From: DATLXH01 sp035576005
Lineage (GTDB): Bacteria; Acidobacteriota; Thermoanaerobaculia; Gp7-AA8
Reading direction: 5' to 3'
Assembly: GCA_035576005.1 (NCBI GenBank)
Contig: DATLXH010000056.1
Span: 28,330-92,329, forward strand
DNA: 64,000 nucleotides
The translations under genes were made by a program, and so were the position numbers. Of the stretch, positions 36,061 to 43,655 are shown piece by piece (the stretch's first letter is position 1; each line of letters opens with the position of its first letter). The notes beneath the pieces were generated by a model that saw only the letters and a program-made list of their open reading frames with translations, did not search any database and was not told where the DNA came from.

Positions 36061-36315
36061 GCCTCGGTTGTTTACCAGCTGATGTTGCTTCCCCTGAAAT
36101 ACCGATGCGCAGTGATGAGTAAATGGGGACGCTCAGTCACCCAAGTGTGATGAGACGGATACCGTGCTGTTCGTCCGGGAGCACAACATAGGTTTAGAAG
36201 ATCTGAAAGGCAGAGATGGCGAGCCAAAGTGCGGCGCGACAGCTATGTCCAGCGCGGAGTTACGGCAGCGTGAAGTTCGACGAAACCTTCGATGCGGCAG
36301 TGAAGTCACACGATC

Positions 36316-38415
36316 ATGCTAATTATCAAACTGCTCCTCTCCGCTGCGTCGTTCACCGAACCAGAAACAGTCCCCCCAGTTAAAGGCCGCCTGTGCTGGC
36401 AGGGATCATCCACCTGCGTCGAATCAATCGGGATGAAGGTTTCCGTTGCACCTTCAGAAGAAGCAAGACGGTTCGTTTGGACACAGGCTGATGATTCGAA
36501 GGTTGTGGTCGGAGAGATCGCGCCTTCAGCGACTGCGGTTAATCTTTTGGCGGAAGACCTTCGTGTGGTCACCCTCTCTCTGAACGGCTCTGCACTCAGA
36601 GGATGGCCACTCGACACTCGCCTCACGTTGAACGCGGGCAGGGCGAAGTGGGACTGGAGTGTGCCAGCCCCACGAGTCGGGAAGCTGCGGCAGATCGCCG
36701 TCCCTGCCGGAGAGTACTCGCTTGCCATCGCGGCTCCTCGCCACAAACTGGAACGTCGCCGGATCTCAGCGAAGCAGACACTAGGCCTCGATCAGGTCGT
36801 GCTCCAGCCGCTTCCGGCCATCTCAGGTCGTGTAGTCCAGCTAGCGGAGAAGAAGCTCGTGCCGGTAAACGGTGCGCAACTCATCCGCGCCGACGGCAAA
36901 GTGGCAACGGCGACCGGAGCAGACGGCAGCTTTCGTATTGAACTCAATGAGCCGCTTCCCGACGAACTTCTCATTGTTCATCCGGGACTGGCGACACACC
37001 AGCTCGCGCTCAAGAATACTGATGCTGAGAGCGACACGGGCGACGTTGTCCTCAGTGCCGGATCTACACTGCACTTGACAGTTAGGCAGTCTCTCCGGGA
37101 CGCTGAGAAGCTGCGCATTCGCGTGCTGAAACAAACGGAGAGGAAACACGAGCTGACGCCGATCCTCACACGCGAAGTCCCAGCCGACCAGGAACTGTTG
37201 AAGATTCCGAACGTCGCCCGAGGCGTCTATCACATCGTCGTGGAAGGCGACCATCCGCTTGAACGGCTTTCGGAACGGGTGGAAATAAACGAGCAGGAGG
37301 TTGAGAAGAAACTCACCATCGAACCCTATCGTCTGAATGGCATTGCGCGCTTCGGCGATTCTCCGTTGCAGGGAGCGCTCAACGTGAGCTTTGATCGAGC
37401 GTGGAAAGCAAGCCTGCCCGTCAACGCTGAAGGCGCCTTCGGAGCGACGCTCTGGCAGCATGGAAAGCTGAACGGCTGGGTGGCGTCAGAACTGCTGGGC
37501 GGCGCTCCTTACCCGCTGACATCACCGCCTCTAGGCGCCGACCCTTCAGAGTGGAGGATCGAACTCAAGCGTCGAGTCATCGAGGGTCGGATTGTCGATG
37601 CGGCGACGCGGCAGCCGCTCGTGAATGTTTCATTGGCGCTACAAGTCATGAGCGGCGAAGGACAGGAACGTTTCCAACTCAGCACCACGGTCCCCGTTGA
37701 CGCGTCAGGAAACTATAAGGTGACGGCGGTACGTGATGCGACGTACGATTTGAGAATTCGACACAAAGACCGTGTGCCGATCCACCGAGCCGTGTTGCTG
37801 CGCGCCGACGACGTCTCGCAGCGGATCGACTTCGCCCTCGAAGAAGGCATCGAGATGCAGCTCGAAGTGGTTTGGGCTGACGGGCGGCCCGCTGCTGGAG
37901 CAATGGTGATCGAAGGCGTAAGGCGGGATGGACACAATCCGGGCGCGTTCTACGCGACCGATGGCGCAGGTCGCCTGACGCTTCGTGGAGCGATCGGCAC
38001 CAGCCGGACGCTGTTCGTGCTACCGCGTGAGGGATCGTTTGTGGTAGTGCGTCCAGTTACACCCGCTGCAGGCGCAGCGGAAAAGATCACGCGCATAGTG
38101 GTTCCACCCATTGCGGGCTCATTGCGGATCGAATTTCGTAATGAGAAAGATGATCCTGGGCGTTCGACGCCCTTGATCCGTTACAACGGAGAATGGATAC
38201 CGCTTCCGGTCTCCATGCGGCTGCGCAACGATTCTCCAGAATCGGGAACGGTGCGACTTCGCGAGCTTCCCGCCGGATCGTATGAAATTTGGGCGTCGCC
38301 ACCCGGAGTGGATTACTCCGCCTTTGCTGCCGGGCCTCCATCCACACCACCGGTGCGGGTCGGACTTACAGCGGGAGAGGCGACCGCTGTGGTGCCGGTT
38401 CGGTCAATGAAGTGA
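36316..38415 (+). CDS. Carboxypeptidase-regulatory-like repeat protein
   Basis: 699 aa of several beta-sandwich units of the carboxypeptidase regulatory-like (CarboxypepD_reg) type. Typical turns are ISGRVVQLAEKKLVPVNGAQ followed by TGADGSFRIELN, IEGRIVDAATRQPLVNVSLA followed by VDASGNYKVTAVRD, and ATDGAGRLTLRG. A short hydrophobic N-terminus (MLIIKLLLSAASF) may be a weak signal peptide, and the true start could lie elsewhere because no clear ribosome site is seen. Such proteins are common on the surface of Acidobacteriota. It is unlike its neighbours. Its 3' end runs into the stem of attC site 4. Confidence 0.65.
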   Translation: MLIIKLLLSAASFTEPETVPPVKGRLCWQGSSTCVESIGMKVSVAPSEEARRFVWTQADDSKVVVGEIAPSATAVNLLAEDLRVVTLSLNGSALRGWPLDTRLTLNAGRAKWDWSVPAPRVGKLRQIAVPAGEYSLAIAAPRHKLERRRISAKQTLGLDQVVLQPLPAISGRVVQLAEKKLVPVNGAQLIRADGKVATATGADGSFRIELNEPLPDELLIVHPGLATHQLALKNTDAESDTGDVVLSAGSTLHLTVRQSLRDAEKLRIRVLKQTERKHELTPILTREVPADQELLKIPNVARGVYHIVVEGDHPLERLSERVEINEQEVEKKLTIEPYRLNGIARFGDSPLQGALNVSFDRAWKASLPVNAEGAFGATLWQHGKLNGWVASELLGGAPYPLTSPPLGADPSEWRIELKRRVIEGRIVDAATRQPLVNVSLALQVMSGEGQERFQLSTTVPVDASGNYKVTAVRDATYDLRIRHKDRVPIHRAVLLRADDVSQRIDFALEEGIEMQLEVVWADGRPAAGAMVIEGVRRDGHNPGAFYATDGAGRLTLRGAIGTSRTLFVLPREGSFVVVRPVTPAAGAAEKITRIVVPPIAGSLRIEFRNEKDDPGRSTPLIRYNGEWIPLPVSMRLRNDSPESGTVRLRELPAGSYEIWASPPGVDYSAFAAGPPSTPPVRVGLTAGEATAVVPVRSMK

Positions 38416-38496
38416 CCGGCTTCGGCCCAGCGCGCGGAACGTAAAGCGATAGTAGCAGGACGCGGGCCGAAGTCCGGTGCAACCGCCTAGTTAGCC
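38396..38496 (-). other. attC-like site 4 (one end degenerate)
   Basis: On the minus strand it reads GGCTAACTAGGCGGTTGCAC then CGGACTTCGGCCCGC, and about 60 bases on the complementary stem GGGCCGAAGCCGGTCAC. The R''-L'' end is good but the final GTTRRRY box is not recognisable, and the stop of the 36316 gene lies inside it. The stop codon of the truncated GNAT frame is formed by the TAG in its R'' spacer. Confidence 0.55.
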
Positions 38497-38678
38497 GACG
38501 TTGCTCTTCGCTTTGTCGCCCAATGGCGGTCGAACGCTGGGCGGTCGCTGGCCGGGAAAGCCGCCAGGCGCGTGGCGTCGGCGTCGAGTTGATGCTCGTA
38601 CAAGATCGCAAGGTCGTTGGGTTCGATGTTCCGGAGTCGAACTTCGTTGCTCACTTCTGTGTGCCCGGCAGTCGTCAT
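38487..38678 (-). pseudogene. Truncated GNAT acetyltransferase, cassette remnant
   Basis: 63 codons from ATG 38678: the first strand and helix of a GNAT N-acetyltransferase (VRLRNIEPNDLAILYEHQLD, then RLAAFPASDRPAFDRHW). The frame stops at once in the attC sequence. The acetyl-CoA-binding part (about 110 residues) is absent. It lies between two attC-like sites in cassette order (gene, then attC on the minus strand), which suggests a cassette with an internal deletion. Confidence 0.65.
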
Positions 38679-38686
38679 CTTGCTCC

Positions 38687-38790
38687 GCCTAACGTTCCTG
38701 CGGTTCACCGGCGCGAACCGCACGCCGAATAGTATAGGGCTGGAGACACAGCAACGAGCGGTTCGCGTCCGGTGCAACCGCTAGTTGGGC
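38687..38790 (-). other. attC-like site 2 (minus orientation)
   Basis: 104 bases. On the minus strand: GCCCAAC (R''), TAGCG, GTTGCACC (L''), stem GGACGCGAACCGC ... GCGGTTCGCGCC, GGTGAAC (L'), about 9 bases, GTTAGGC (R'). It follows the stop of the TonB-like gene by 6 bases, as expected for a gene cassette. This is the clearest of the sites. Confidence 0.75.
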
Positions 38791-38796
38791 GCCGGG

Positions 38797-39222
38797 CTAT
38801 CGGGCGCGTGCTAGCACAGAAAGGTTGAATGCGGCCTGAACGGGTTCACCCTTTAGCTCGGCCGGACGAAAGTGCCATTGCCTGACCGCTGCGATGGCCG
38901 CAGAGTCGAATTCTCGATGAAGCGGTCGAAGCACTTTTGCCGAACATACCCGACCACTCCGATCGATGATTGCCTCGATGATCACTACACCCGGCGGGAT
39001 GTTACGCAGGACCGATGCCGGGATGTTTGGCTCCACGCGATGAAGTAGCACAGGCGCCTTATCAGCTCCGCCGATATAGGCGATTTTGGATTCAGGGCAA
39101 CTCGCGGGAGTTGCGCTGACGGCAGCGCCTGAGCTGATCTTGCCCGCAGGTTCGTGATTCTCTGCTGTACATGCTTCGATGAGCAAGAATCCGAGAAGCA
39201 GACGTATAGAGAGTCGAAGCAT
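38797..39222 (-). CDS. Lipoprotein-like protein with TonB C-terminal domain, cassette gene
   Basis: 141 aa from ATG 39222. Signal sequence MLRLSIRLLLGFLLIEAC ends in a possible lipobox cysteine. The TonB C-terminal domain (about residues 60-138) has VEPNIPASVLRNIPPGVVII, DRSGRVCSAKVLRP and AAIAAVRQWHFRPAELKG. In TonB this domain contacts outer-membrane receptors; here there is no proline-rich spacer or membrane anchor helix, so the role is unknown. The start lies five bases after the GTTAGGC box of an upstream attC remnant and the stop six bases before attC site 2, an exact cassette layout. Confidence 0.8.
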   Translation of the reverse strand: MLRLSIRLLLGFLLIEACTAENHEPAGKISSGAAVSATPASCPESKIAYIGGADKAPVLLHRVEPNIPASVLRNIPPGVVIIEAIIDRSGRVCSAKVLRPLHREFDSAAIAAVRQWHFRPAELKGEPVQAAFNLSVLARAR

Positions 39223-39227
39223 CAGGC

Positions 39228-39291
39228 GCCTAACGGACCTAAGCTCAGCGGCTCCGGCCCGCACGCAATATTGTACAGCGCTCGGGCCGGA
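39228..39291 (-). other. attC half-site fused to a group B gene end
   Basis: The L'-R' half of an attC (minus strand ... GCGGGCCGGAGCCGCTGAGC then TTAGGTCCGTTAGGC) is present. The stem partner is cut back to ACTCCGGCCCGAG, which directly abuts the stop codon of the gene ending at 39294. The R''-L'' half was lost. The same truncated ACTCCGGCC joins the stop of the paralogue at 51526. Confidence 0.55.
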
Positions 39292-39293
39292 GT

Positions 39294-40118
39294 TTATTGT
39301 GGCGTTACGGTCATGATCTGACCTGTCTGCTTGTTCCAGACCGTGACGAACGTCCAGAACTTACCCTCCGGATCCTCGGGTTCGACTTCGATTCTGACGC
39401 GATTCAGCCCGGCTAATTCGGGCAAAGTTTCGAGTTGATCGATCTGGACACTGGAAGGGCGGATGATGTGTTCGCCGTCGGTTACGGTAGCACCTGTGGT
39501 TGCGGTCATCACTTTTCGCAACGTTTCTGCGTCATCGAAGATCCGTACCACGAATCGCGAGCCAACTTTACCTCCATAAATCCTGAGGGTCACTTGCAGT
39601 CGCTCGGATACTGAGACGCCGAGCAAATCTGTCTTCCCCCTAAGCATTTCAGACTCACGGATGACTGGCACGTCTGTCCCCATGGCTTCAGGCTTCAACG
39701 GGTCGAAGAGCCGTAGACTAAAGCTTAGCTGCTCGGGAGTGGAAGTGAATATAAGCGTTCCGGGTAATCCGACCACAGAATGAAACGTCACTACCGGTCC
39801 GACACGCGTTTCCAATGGACGTAACCGAATGATTCTCGAACAGGCCGAAACGAAGCAAGGAGCACCGCTGATCTCCAGTGGGGTGAGACCGCGGTTGCGA
39901 ATATGGATCTCAGTTCCCAATATATCACGCGGGTCGTACGAGACCGGCAGGAGGATTCCAGTTTTCAGCTGAGCACGTGCGACTACGCGTCCCCGCTTCG
40001 CCACTGTGGAGCCGATGTTAACGACAACGTCGCCCGTGGCTAACGGTTGTTGGGCGTAGATCGGTTGCGCGAGGACGACGACGAGCGCGATCGTCAGGAG
40101 TCTGGCAGGTGTGAACAT
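39294..40118 (-). CDS. Secreted GTEIPVVRE-domain protein, group B copy 2
   Basis: 274 aa from ATG 40118 (a GTG six codons upstream is possible). Signal peptide FTPARLLTIALVVVLAQPIY, mature start AQQPLATGDVVVNIG. From STVAKRGRVVARAQLKTGIL onward it is nearly identical to the copies at 34837 and 51526, including ISGAPCFVSACSRIIRL, MGTDVPVIRESEML, GKVGSRFVVRIFDDAE and the end FWTFVTVWNKQTGQIMTVTP. The divergent N-terminal 50 residues against a conserved remainder suggest recombination between copies. It is flanked by attC-like site 3 upstream and an attC half-site downstream, so it occupies a cassette position. Confidence 0.75.
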   Translation of the reverse strand: MFTPARLLTIALVVVLAQPIYAQQPLATGDVVVNIGSTVAKRGRVVARAQLKTGILLPVSYDPRDILGTEIHIRNRGLTPLEISGAPCFVSACSRIIRLRPLETRVGPVVTFHSVVGLPGTLIFTSTPEQLSFSLRLFDPLKPEAMGTDVPVIRESEMLRGKTDLLGVSVSERLQVTLRIYGGKVGSRFVVRIFDDAETLRKVMTATTGATVTDGEHIIRPSSVQIDQLETLPELAGLNRVRIEVEPEDPEGKFWTFVTVWNKQTGQIMTVTPQ

Positions 40119-40160
40119 AGGGGATTTAACGGACACCTCCGGACCCGAATTCCGCTGCGC

Positions 40161-40265
40161 GCCTAACGGACCTCAGTTCACCGGCTCCGGCCCGCACGCG
40201 ACATTGTACAGCAGCCGGGACCGAACGACTTGCGGGCCGGAGTCCGGTGCAACGCCGAGTTAGGC
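40161..40265 (-). other. attC-like site 3 (minus orientation)
   Basis: 105 bases. On the minus strand: GCCTAACTCGGCGTTGCACC (R'' and L''), stem GGACTCCGGCCCGC ... GCGGGCCGGAGCC, GGTGAAC (L'), 8 bases, GTTAGGC (R'). It is nearly the same sequence as site 1 at 29667. It follows the 123-aa gene by 80 bases. Confidence 0.78.
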
Positions 40266-40345
40266 TGCCCGGCGTATCTAGTTACCTGCCCTTCGGATCT
40301 CAGGCAACCGCGAGTTATGCCGCAAGAGCAGGCGCGAGAAACCGC

Positions 40346-40717
40346 CTACTTGATCGGAACGCGCGAGCTGTGACTGGAGTAGGCGCCCAGAACGCCATCA
40401 CTAAAGTTCTTGACGGCCAACTCGACGGTGGCAAAGCGCGCACCTTCTTCCACGGTGCAGGTGAGACGGTATTCGGCCCCCGTGCCGACAGCATCTTCAT
40501 GCCCAGACACCGCGACGCCCACTTCGCCCGCGGCCGAACGTACGTTCTGCGCAGCGACGATGGCTTTGCTTGGGATTTCGACGAGCGAAGCTGAGCAGAG
40601 GTACGTGCCTGTTTCTAATTCGCGTGACACGGATGCCTCAAGACGTTGCGCAGCCGAATATGCGGGCGCCGCGATTCCGATGATTGCAGCGATCAACGTC
40701 AGACGTTTCATCATCAT
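40346..40717 (-). CDS. Secreted 123-aa protein, cassette gene
   Basis: 123 aa. The signal peptide MMMKRLTLIAAIIGIAAPAY ends near SAAQ, with AGGAGG five bases before the first ATG. The mature part is beta-rich, with two cysteines (YLCSAS and RLTCTV) that could form one disulfide, and repeated VxVSGHEDA / VELAVKNFSDG segments suggesting a small immunoglobulin-like or DUF-type sandwich. I do not recognise the family. A GTTAGGC box upstream (about 40754-40760) and attC site 3 downstream bound a unit of about 600 bases, the usual size of an integron cassette. Confidence 0.7.
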   Translation of the reverse strand: MMMKRLTLIAAIIGIAAPAYSAAQRLEASVSRELETGTYLCSASLVEIPSKAIVAAQNVRSAAGEVGVAVSGHEDAVGTGAEYRLTCTVEEGARFATVELAVKNFSDGVLGAYSSHSSRVPIK

Positions 40718-41020
40718 ACGTTCCTCCTGTCGTGCGGTAGCGTAGCACGCTTACGGCGGCCTAACTCTGTATTAGACGAACATCCTACTTTGTCTTATCC
40801 AGACCTTTCTGGTCCATACATCCCACAACACACGAAGACCGTCCCGCCGCTATGTATCTGCCAACAATCGCTTTGGCCATCATTTCGTTTTCCCCAGTCT
40901 TGGGTGTACCCGGACGCCGTGTCCTGATATCACAACTTTGTTATCCGGAAAGCTACGTCCAAAAAGCAGTGCACAACACCGTTTTGTGCGTGAGTTCGAG
41001 TAGGTCTAGGCCTTTGCCTT

Positions 41021-41530
41021 TTAGCGCCTTGGACCTCTGCTTCGGTGTGGAGTCGATGAAGCTTGTTGAATTCCCAGTTCTGGTTCGACTACGGTGACCA
41101 GCGCGGTCTCCTTATCGATGACTGTGACCAGGGGCCAGAAGCGGAGTCCTGCTGTTATGGGAATCACCTCGATGACAGCACGGTTCCAAGCGGAATTTTG
41201 AGGTCGCTTAGCTCTACCTGAGCGTATCCGGGCTCGGACGGGAAGGGGGTCCCCCCTCGCCCTCTCGTAGTTATGTAACGCTCGATCACGGTTTTGTCGC
41301 CGCCTTCAGTTATGAACCGTACCAGCAGCTCGGCGCCAATTCGATCGTCAATGTCGTATATGTGAAGCAGGGTGTCGTGCGTTTCCGAAGTCGGAACACT
41401 GTTCAGGTGAGTCTTTGACGTAAGAATCTGCGATTCGCGCACTACCTGGACTCGCTGCGTTCCAGGGAAAGTGTAGCGATGCCGAGAAGGACCGAAGTTC
41501 GAGCCGGGATCGGTACTATCCTTGTGGTCG
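41021..41530 (-). pseudogene. Decayed GTEIPVVRE-family remnant
   Basis: Homology to the family resumes at FPGTQRVQVVRESQILT (in place of GTEIPVVRE). It continues in one frame through HIYDIDDRIGAELLVRFITE, then needs a frame change near 41175 to read WNRAVIEVIPITAGLRFWPL and VTVIDKETALVTVVEP. The frame ends at 41021 with RSRGPRR, the basic tail found elsewhere in the island. The N-terminal half of the gene is absent. The stretch 40761-41020 to its left shows no gene. Confidence 0.65.
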
Positions 41531-41691
41531 CAAGGCCGTTTTCGCCGCGAGTCGTCGTGTCAGTGGCGGACGTCAAACTCTTCGTGTGTCTTGAGAATCC
41601 CCGTAGCACCGAGAGACGATCGAAATGCACATCCAGTATTTCATTCTGCGGGACCTCATCTCCTGATGACCCTGATCTCCTGACCCTTAAC

Positions 41692-42734
41692 TCACCGTCG
41701 TACCGCGCGAGTTCGGACTACGACAACGGGCAATTGCACGAAGGCCCGCGACACGGCGCCGATCTCGGGCTCCTCGGCGATCCGCGTGTAAGCCGTCGCC
41801 AGAGATCCGTCCGAGGTGGACACCAGGGTCAGATCGGGCTGCCGATTCAGCGGCGTGATCAGAGTTGCAAGCTTGCGAATCTCGGTTGGTGCGAGCGGGT
41901 TCTGGTTTCCCACTCTTGCTACGTAGAGGTCATGGCGGAAATCGGCGGTCTTAATCATAAAGCTCACTGCAAAAGCATTCCCGCTCGACGTCGCGTCAAT
42001 TGCGCCCGCGGCTCCGCGGAACAGTTGCATGGGACCTCCCGGAGCGAGCGGCGCGCCGCTTTCACTGAGCAGCAGGCCGCGGAGAACATCGTCGGTCCTC
42101 CACACCACGAGGAATCGACCATCCGCACCACTGGCGACAATGGGAACTGAGTGCGACGCCTTTTCCGCGAACTTAGTAGCTTCCGCGGACAGTGGATTTC
42201 CGCTCGAATCCAGGAGCAGACCTTTCAATTCGGGAGCGGGAAAAGAACAGAGGACTTGGCACCCGAAAACACCGGACAACCACGCCATGTAATAGCGTGC
42301 GCCATTCCAGGCGACGCTTGGCAAAACTCCCCGCTCCTACGGGTCCCGTCGGCCGAGATGCGTACGCCAACGTTCCGGCCTTCCGCATCTGCCCACCGGA
42401 CAAGAAACTCTCCTCCCACTGATCCAACTCCTGGTACCGGGTTTCTCAAGAGTTGATCGCTGAGTCGAATCCCTGTCGGATCGAGAACCTTGCCATTCCC
42501 ATCGATTCGCGTTGCGAACACCGCCGGCCGGCCCTCGCTTATCCGCTCGTCGGACCAGGCCGCGAGGAAGCTGTCGCCGTCCGATGCGATCGCAGCCTCG
42601 GTCTGAGCCCGTTCCGCCTCGCCCAGCTGCGGTTGGCTGACGGCGACTTCTCGCAAACGCGGCAACGTATCGGCAGTCTGCGCCTGGAGAAGATTAACAA
42701 ACGACAGCAGCAATACGAGCGAGAGGCCCGTCAC
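41692..42734 (-). pseudogene. Propeller-family pseudogene with large internal deletion
   Basis: The N-terminal part (signal peptide-like TGLSLVLLLSFVNLLQAQ, start probably GTG near 42734) matches the start of the 54658 gene (FATRIDGNGKVLDPTGIRLS). Near 42330 the similarity jumps, in another frame, to its last 200 residues (PSVAWNGARYYMAWLSG on). About 400 codons are missing. The end ...VSRAFVQLPVVVV...RTRAVRR keeps the basic tail. It is the third unit of the minus-strand operon that starts at 45905. Confidence 0.75.
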
Positions 42735-42787
42735 GGTGATGCAAGACTGTCTATGCTTGCGCAGGGGTCCGCCGCCCTTCGTCTCCT

Positions 42788-43627
42788 TCACTGGGAGCTC
42801 ACGATTGAAAGACTTTGCGTATCGTTTGCCCAACTCGTTACGAATGCCCAGAAGGGAGCGTCAGTCTTGTCGGCAGTGAGCTCGACTCTGACTAACCCGG
42901 TCAGAGTTTGACTTATGTGTGGAAAATCGGTGAGCTCTCCGTAGGCTGGAACATACCGGCTCCCCGTTGTTAGGCGAAGTTGCCGGACGGCGAGCTCAGG
43001 TGAAGAGGCTCTCCCGAGCTCAAAGAACCTGGCGGTGATTGTGAGCGGTTCAAAGCTGTAGACGCGCAACGTGCTGGTGAGGCTTTCTTTTAAAGATACG
43101 AAGAGTAGATTGAGCCTGCCCGTGCGAAATTCATTCTCGGAAACCACTGGAATCTCTGTCCCGCTGAAGTCGCGAATTCTCCCGTCGCTCAGAGAGACAA
43201 TCGACCGTAGGCTGAGATCGGGCCTGCTCGCCGTGTCAAGGGCCGAGACATAGATGACTCGCCCTGGGTTCGCTCCCACCACAGAATTTGGCTGGTTGAC
43301 GGACTCCACGGTCTCACCCGGACGAATCCTCACAATTGGGGGTCCAAATCCGGTCACGTCGCCGCAGGGAGATAGGCCGCAGAATCGAGTAACCCCCTCA
43401 ATGCTCAGGGGAGTTGAGGTTGAATTGTGCAGCGAGAACCGAGCGTGAAATGTCACCCCGGAGGCTTCGCGAATACTGGCGAATAGCGGAAGGAGTATGC
43501 GTGCAGGAACTCCAGCTACCGGTCGAGTCGAGCGTGTGCGCGTGGGCAATGGCGATTGCTGGCCAAATACATCGAAAGGGACAACGATCGAGAGAAGGAG
43601 GACTAAGTACCGCGCCGTGGCTCTCAT
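42788..43627 (-). CDS. Secreted GTEIPVVRE-domain protein (divergent)
   Basis: 279 aa from ATG 43627, chosen because GGAGA precedes it and a signal peptide begins there (MRATARYLVLLLSIVVPFDV, ending FGQ). The beta domain has ILLPLFASIREASGVTFHAR, a cysteine pair in FCGLSPCGD, SGTEIPVVSENEFRTG, STLRVYSFEPLTITARFFEL and the family ending FWAFVTSWANDTQSLSIVSS. There is no TIG domain and no basic tail. It lies 28 bases after the propeller gene 43656-45905, so the two are probably co-transcribed. Function unknown. Confidence 0.72.
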   Translation of the reverse strand: MRATARYLVLLLSIVVPFDVFGQQSPLPTRTRSTRPVAGVPARILLPLFASIREASGVTFHARFSLHNSTSTPLSIEGVTRFCGLSPCGDVTGFGPPIVRIRPGETVESVNQPNSVVGANPGRVIYVSALDTASRPDLSLRSIVSLSDGRIRDFSGTEIPVVSENEFRTGRLNLLFVSLKESLTSTLRVYSFEPLTITARFFELGRASSPELAVRQLRLTTGSRYVPAYGELTDFPHISQTLTGLVRVELTADKTDAPFWAFVTSWANDTQSLSIVSSQ

Positions 43628-43655
43628 CTGAATGGTCTCCCTACTATCACTTGCT

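Noticed and set aside
38797..39264. Longer start for the TonB-like gene at 39264
   Set aside because: The extra 14 codons would be translated from the attC remnant itself. The ATG at 39222 starts the signal sequence five bases after the recombination box.
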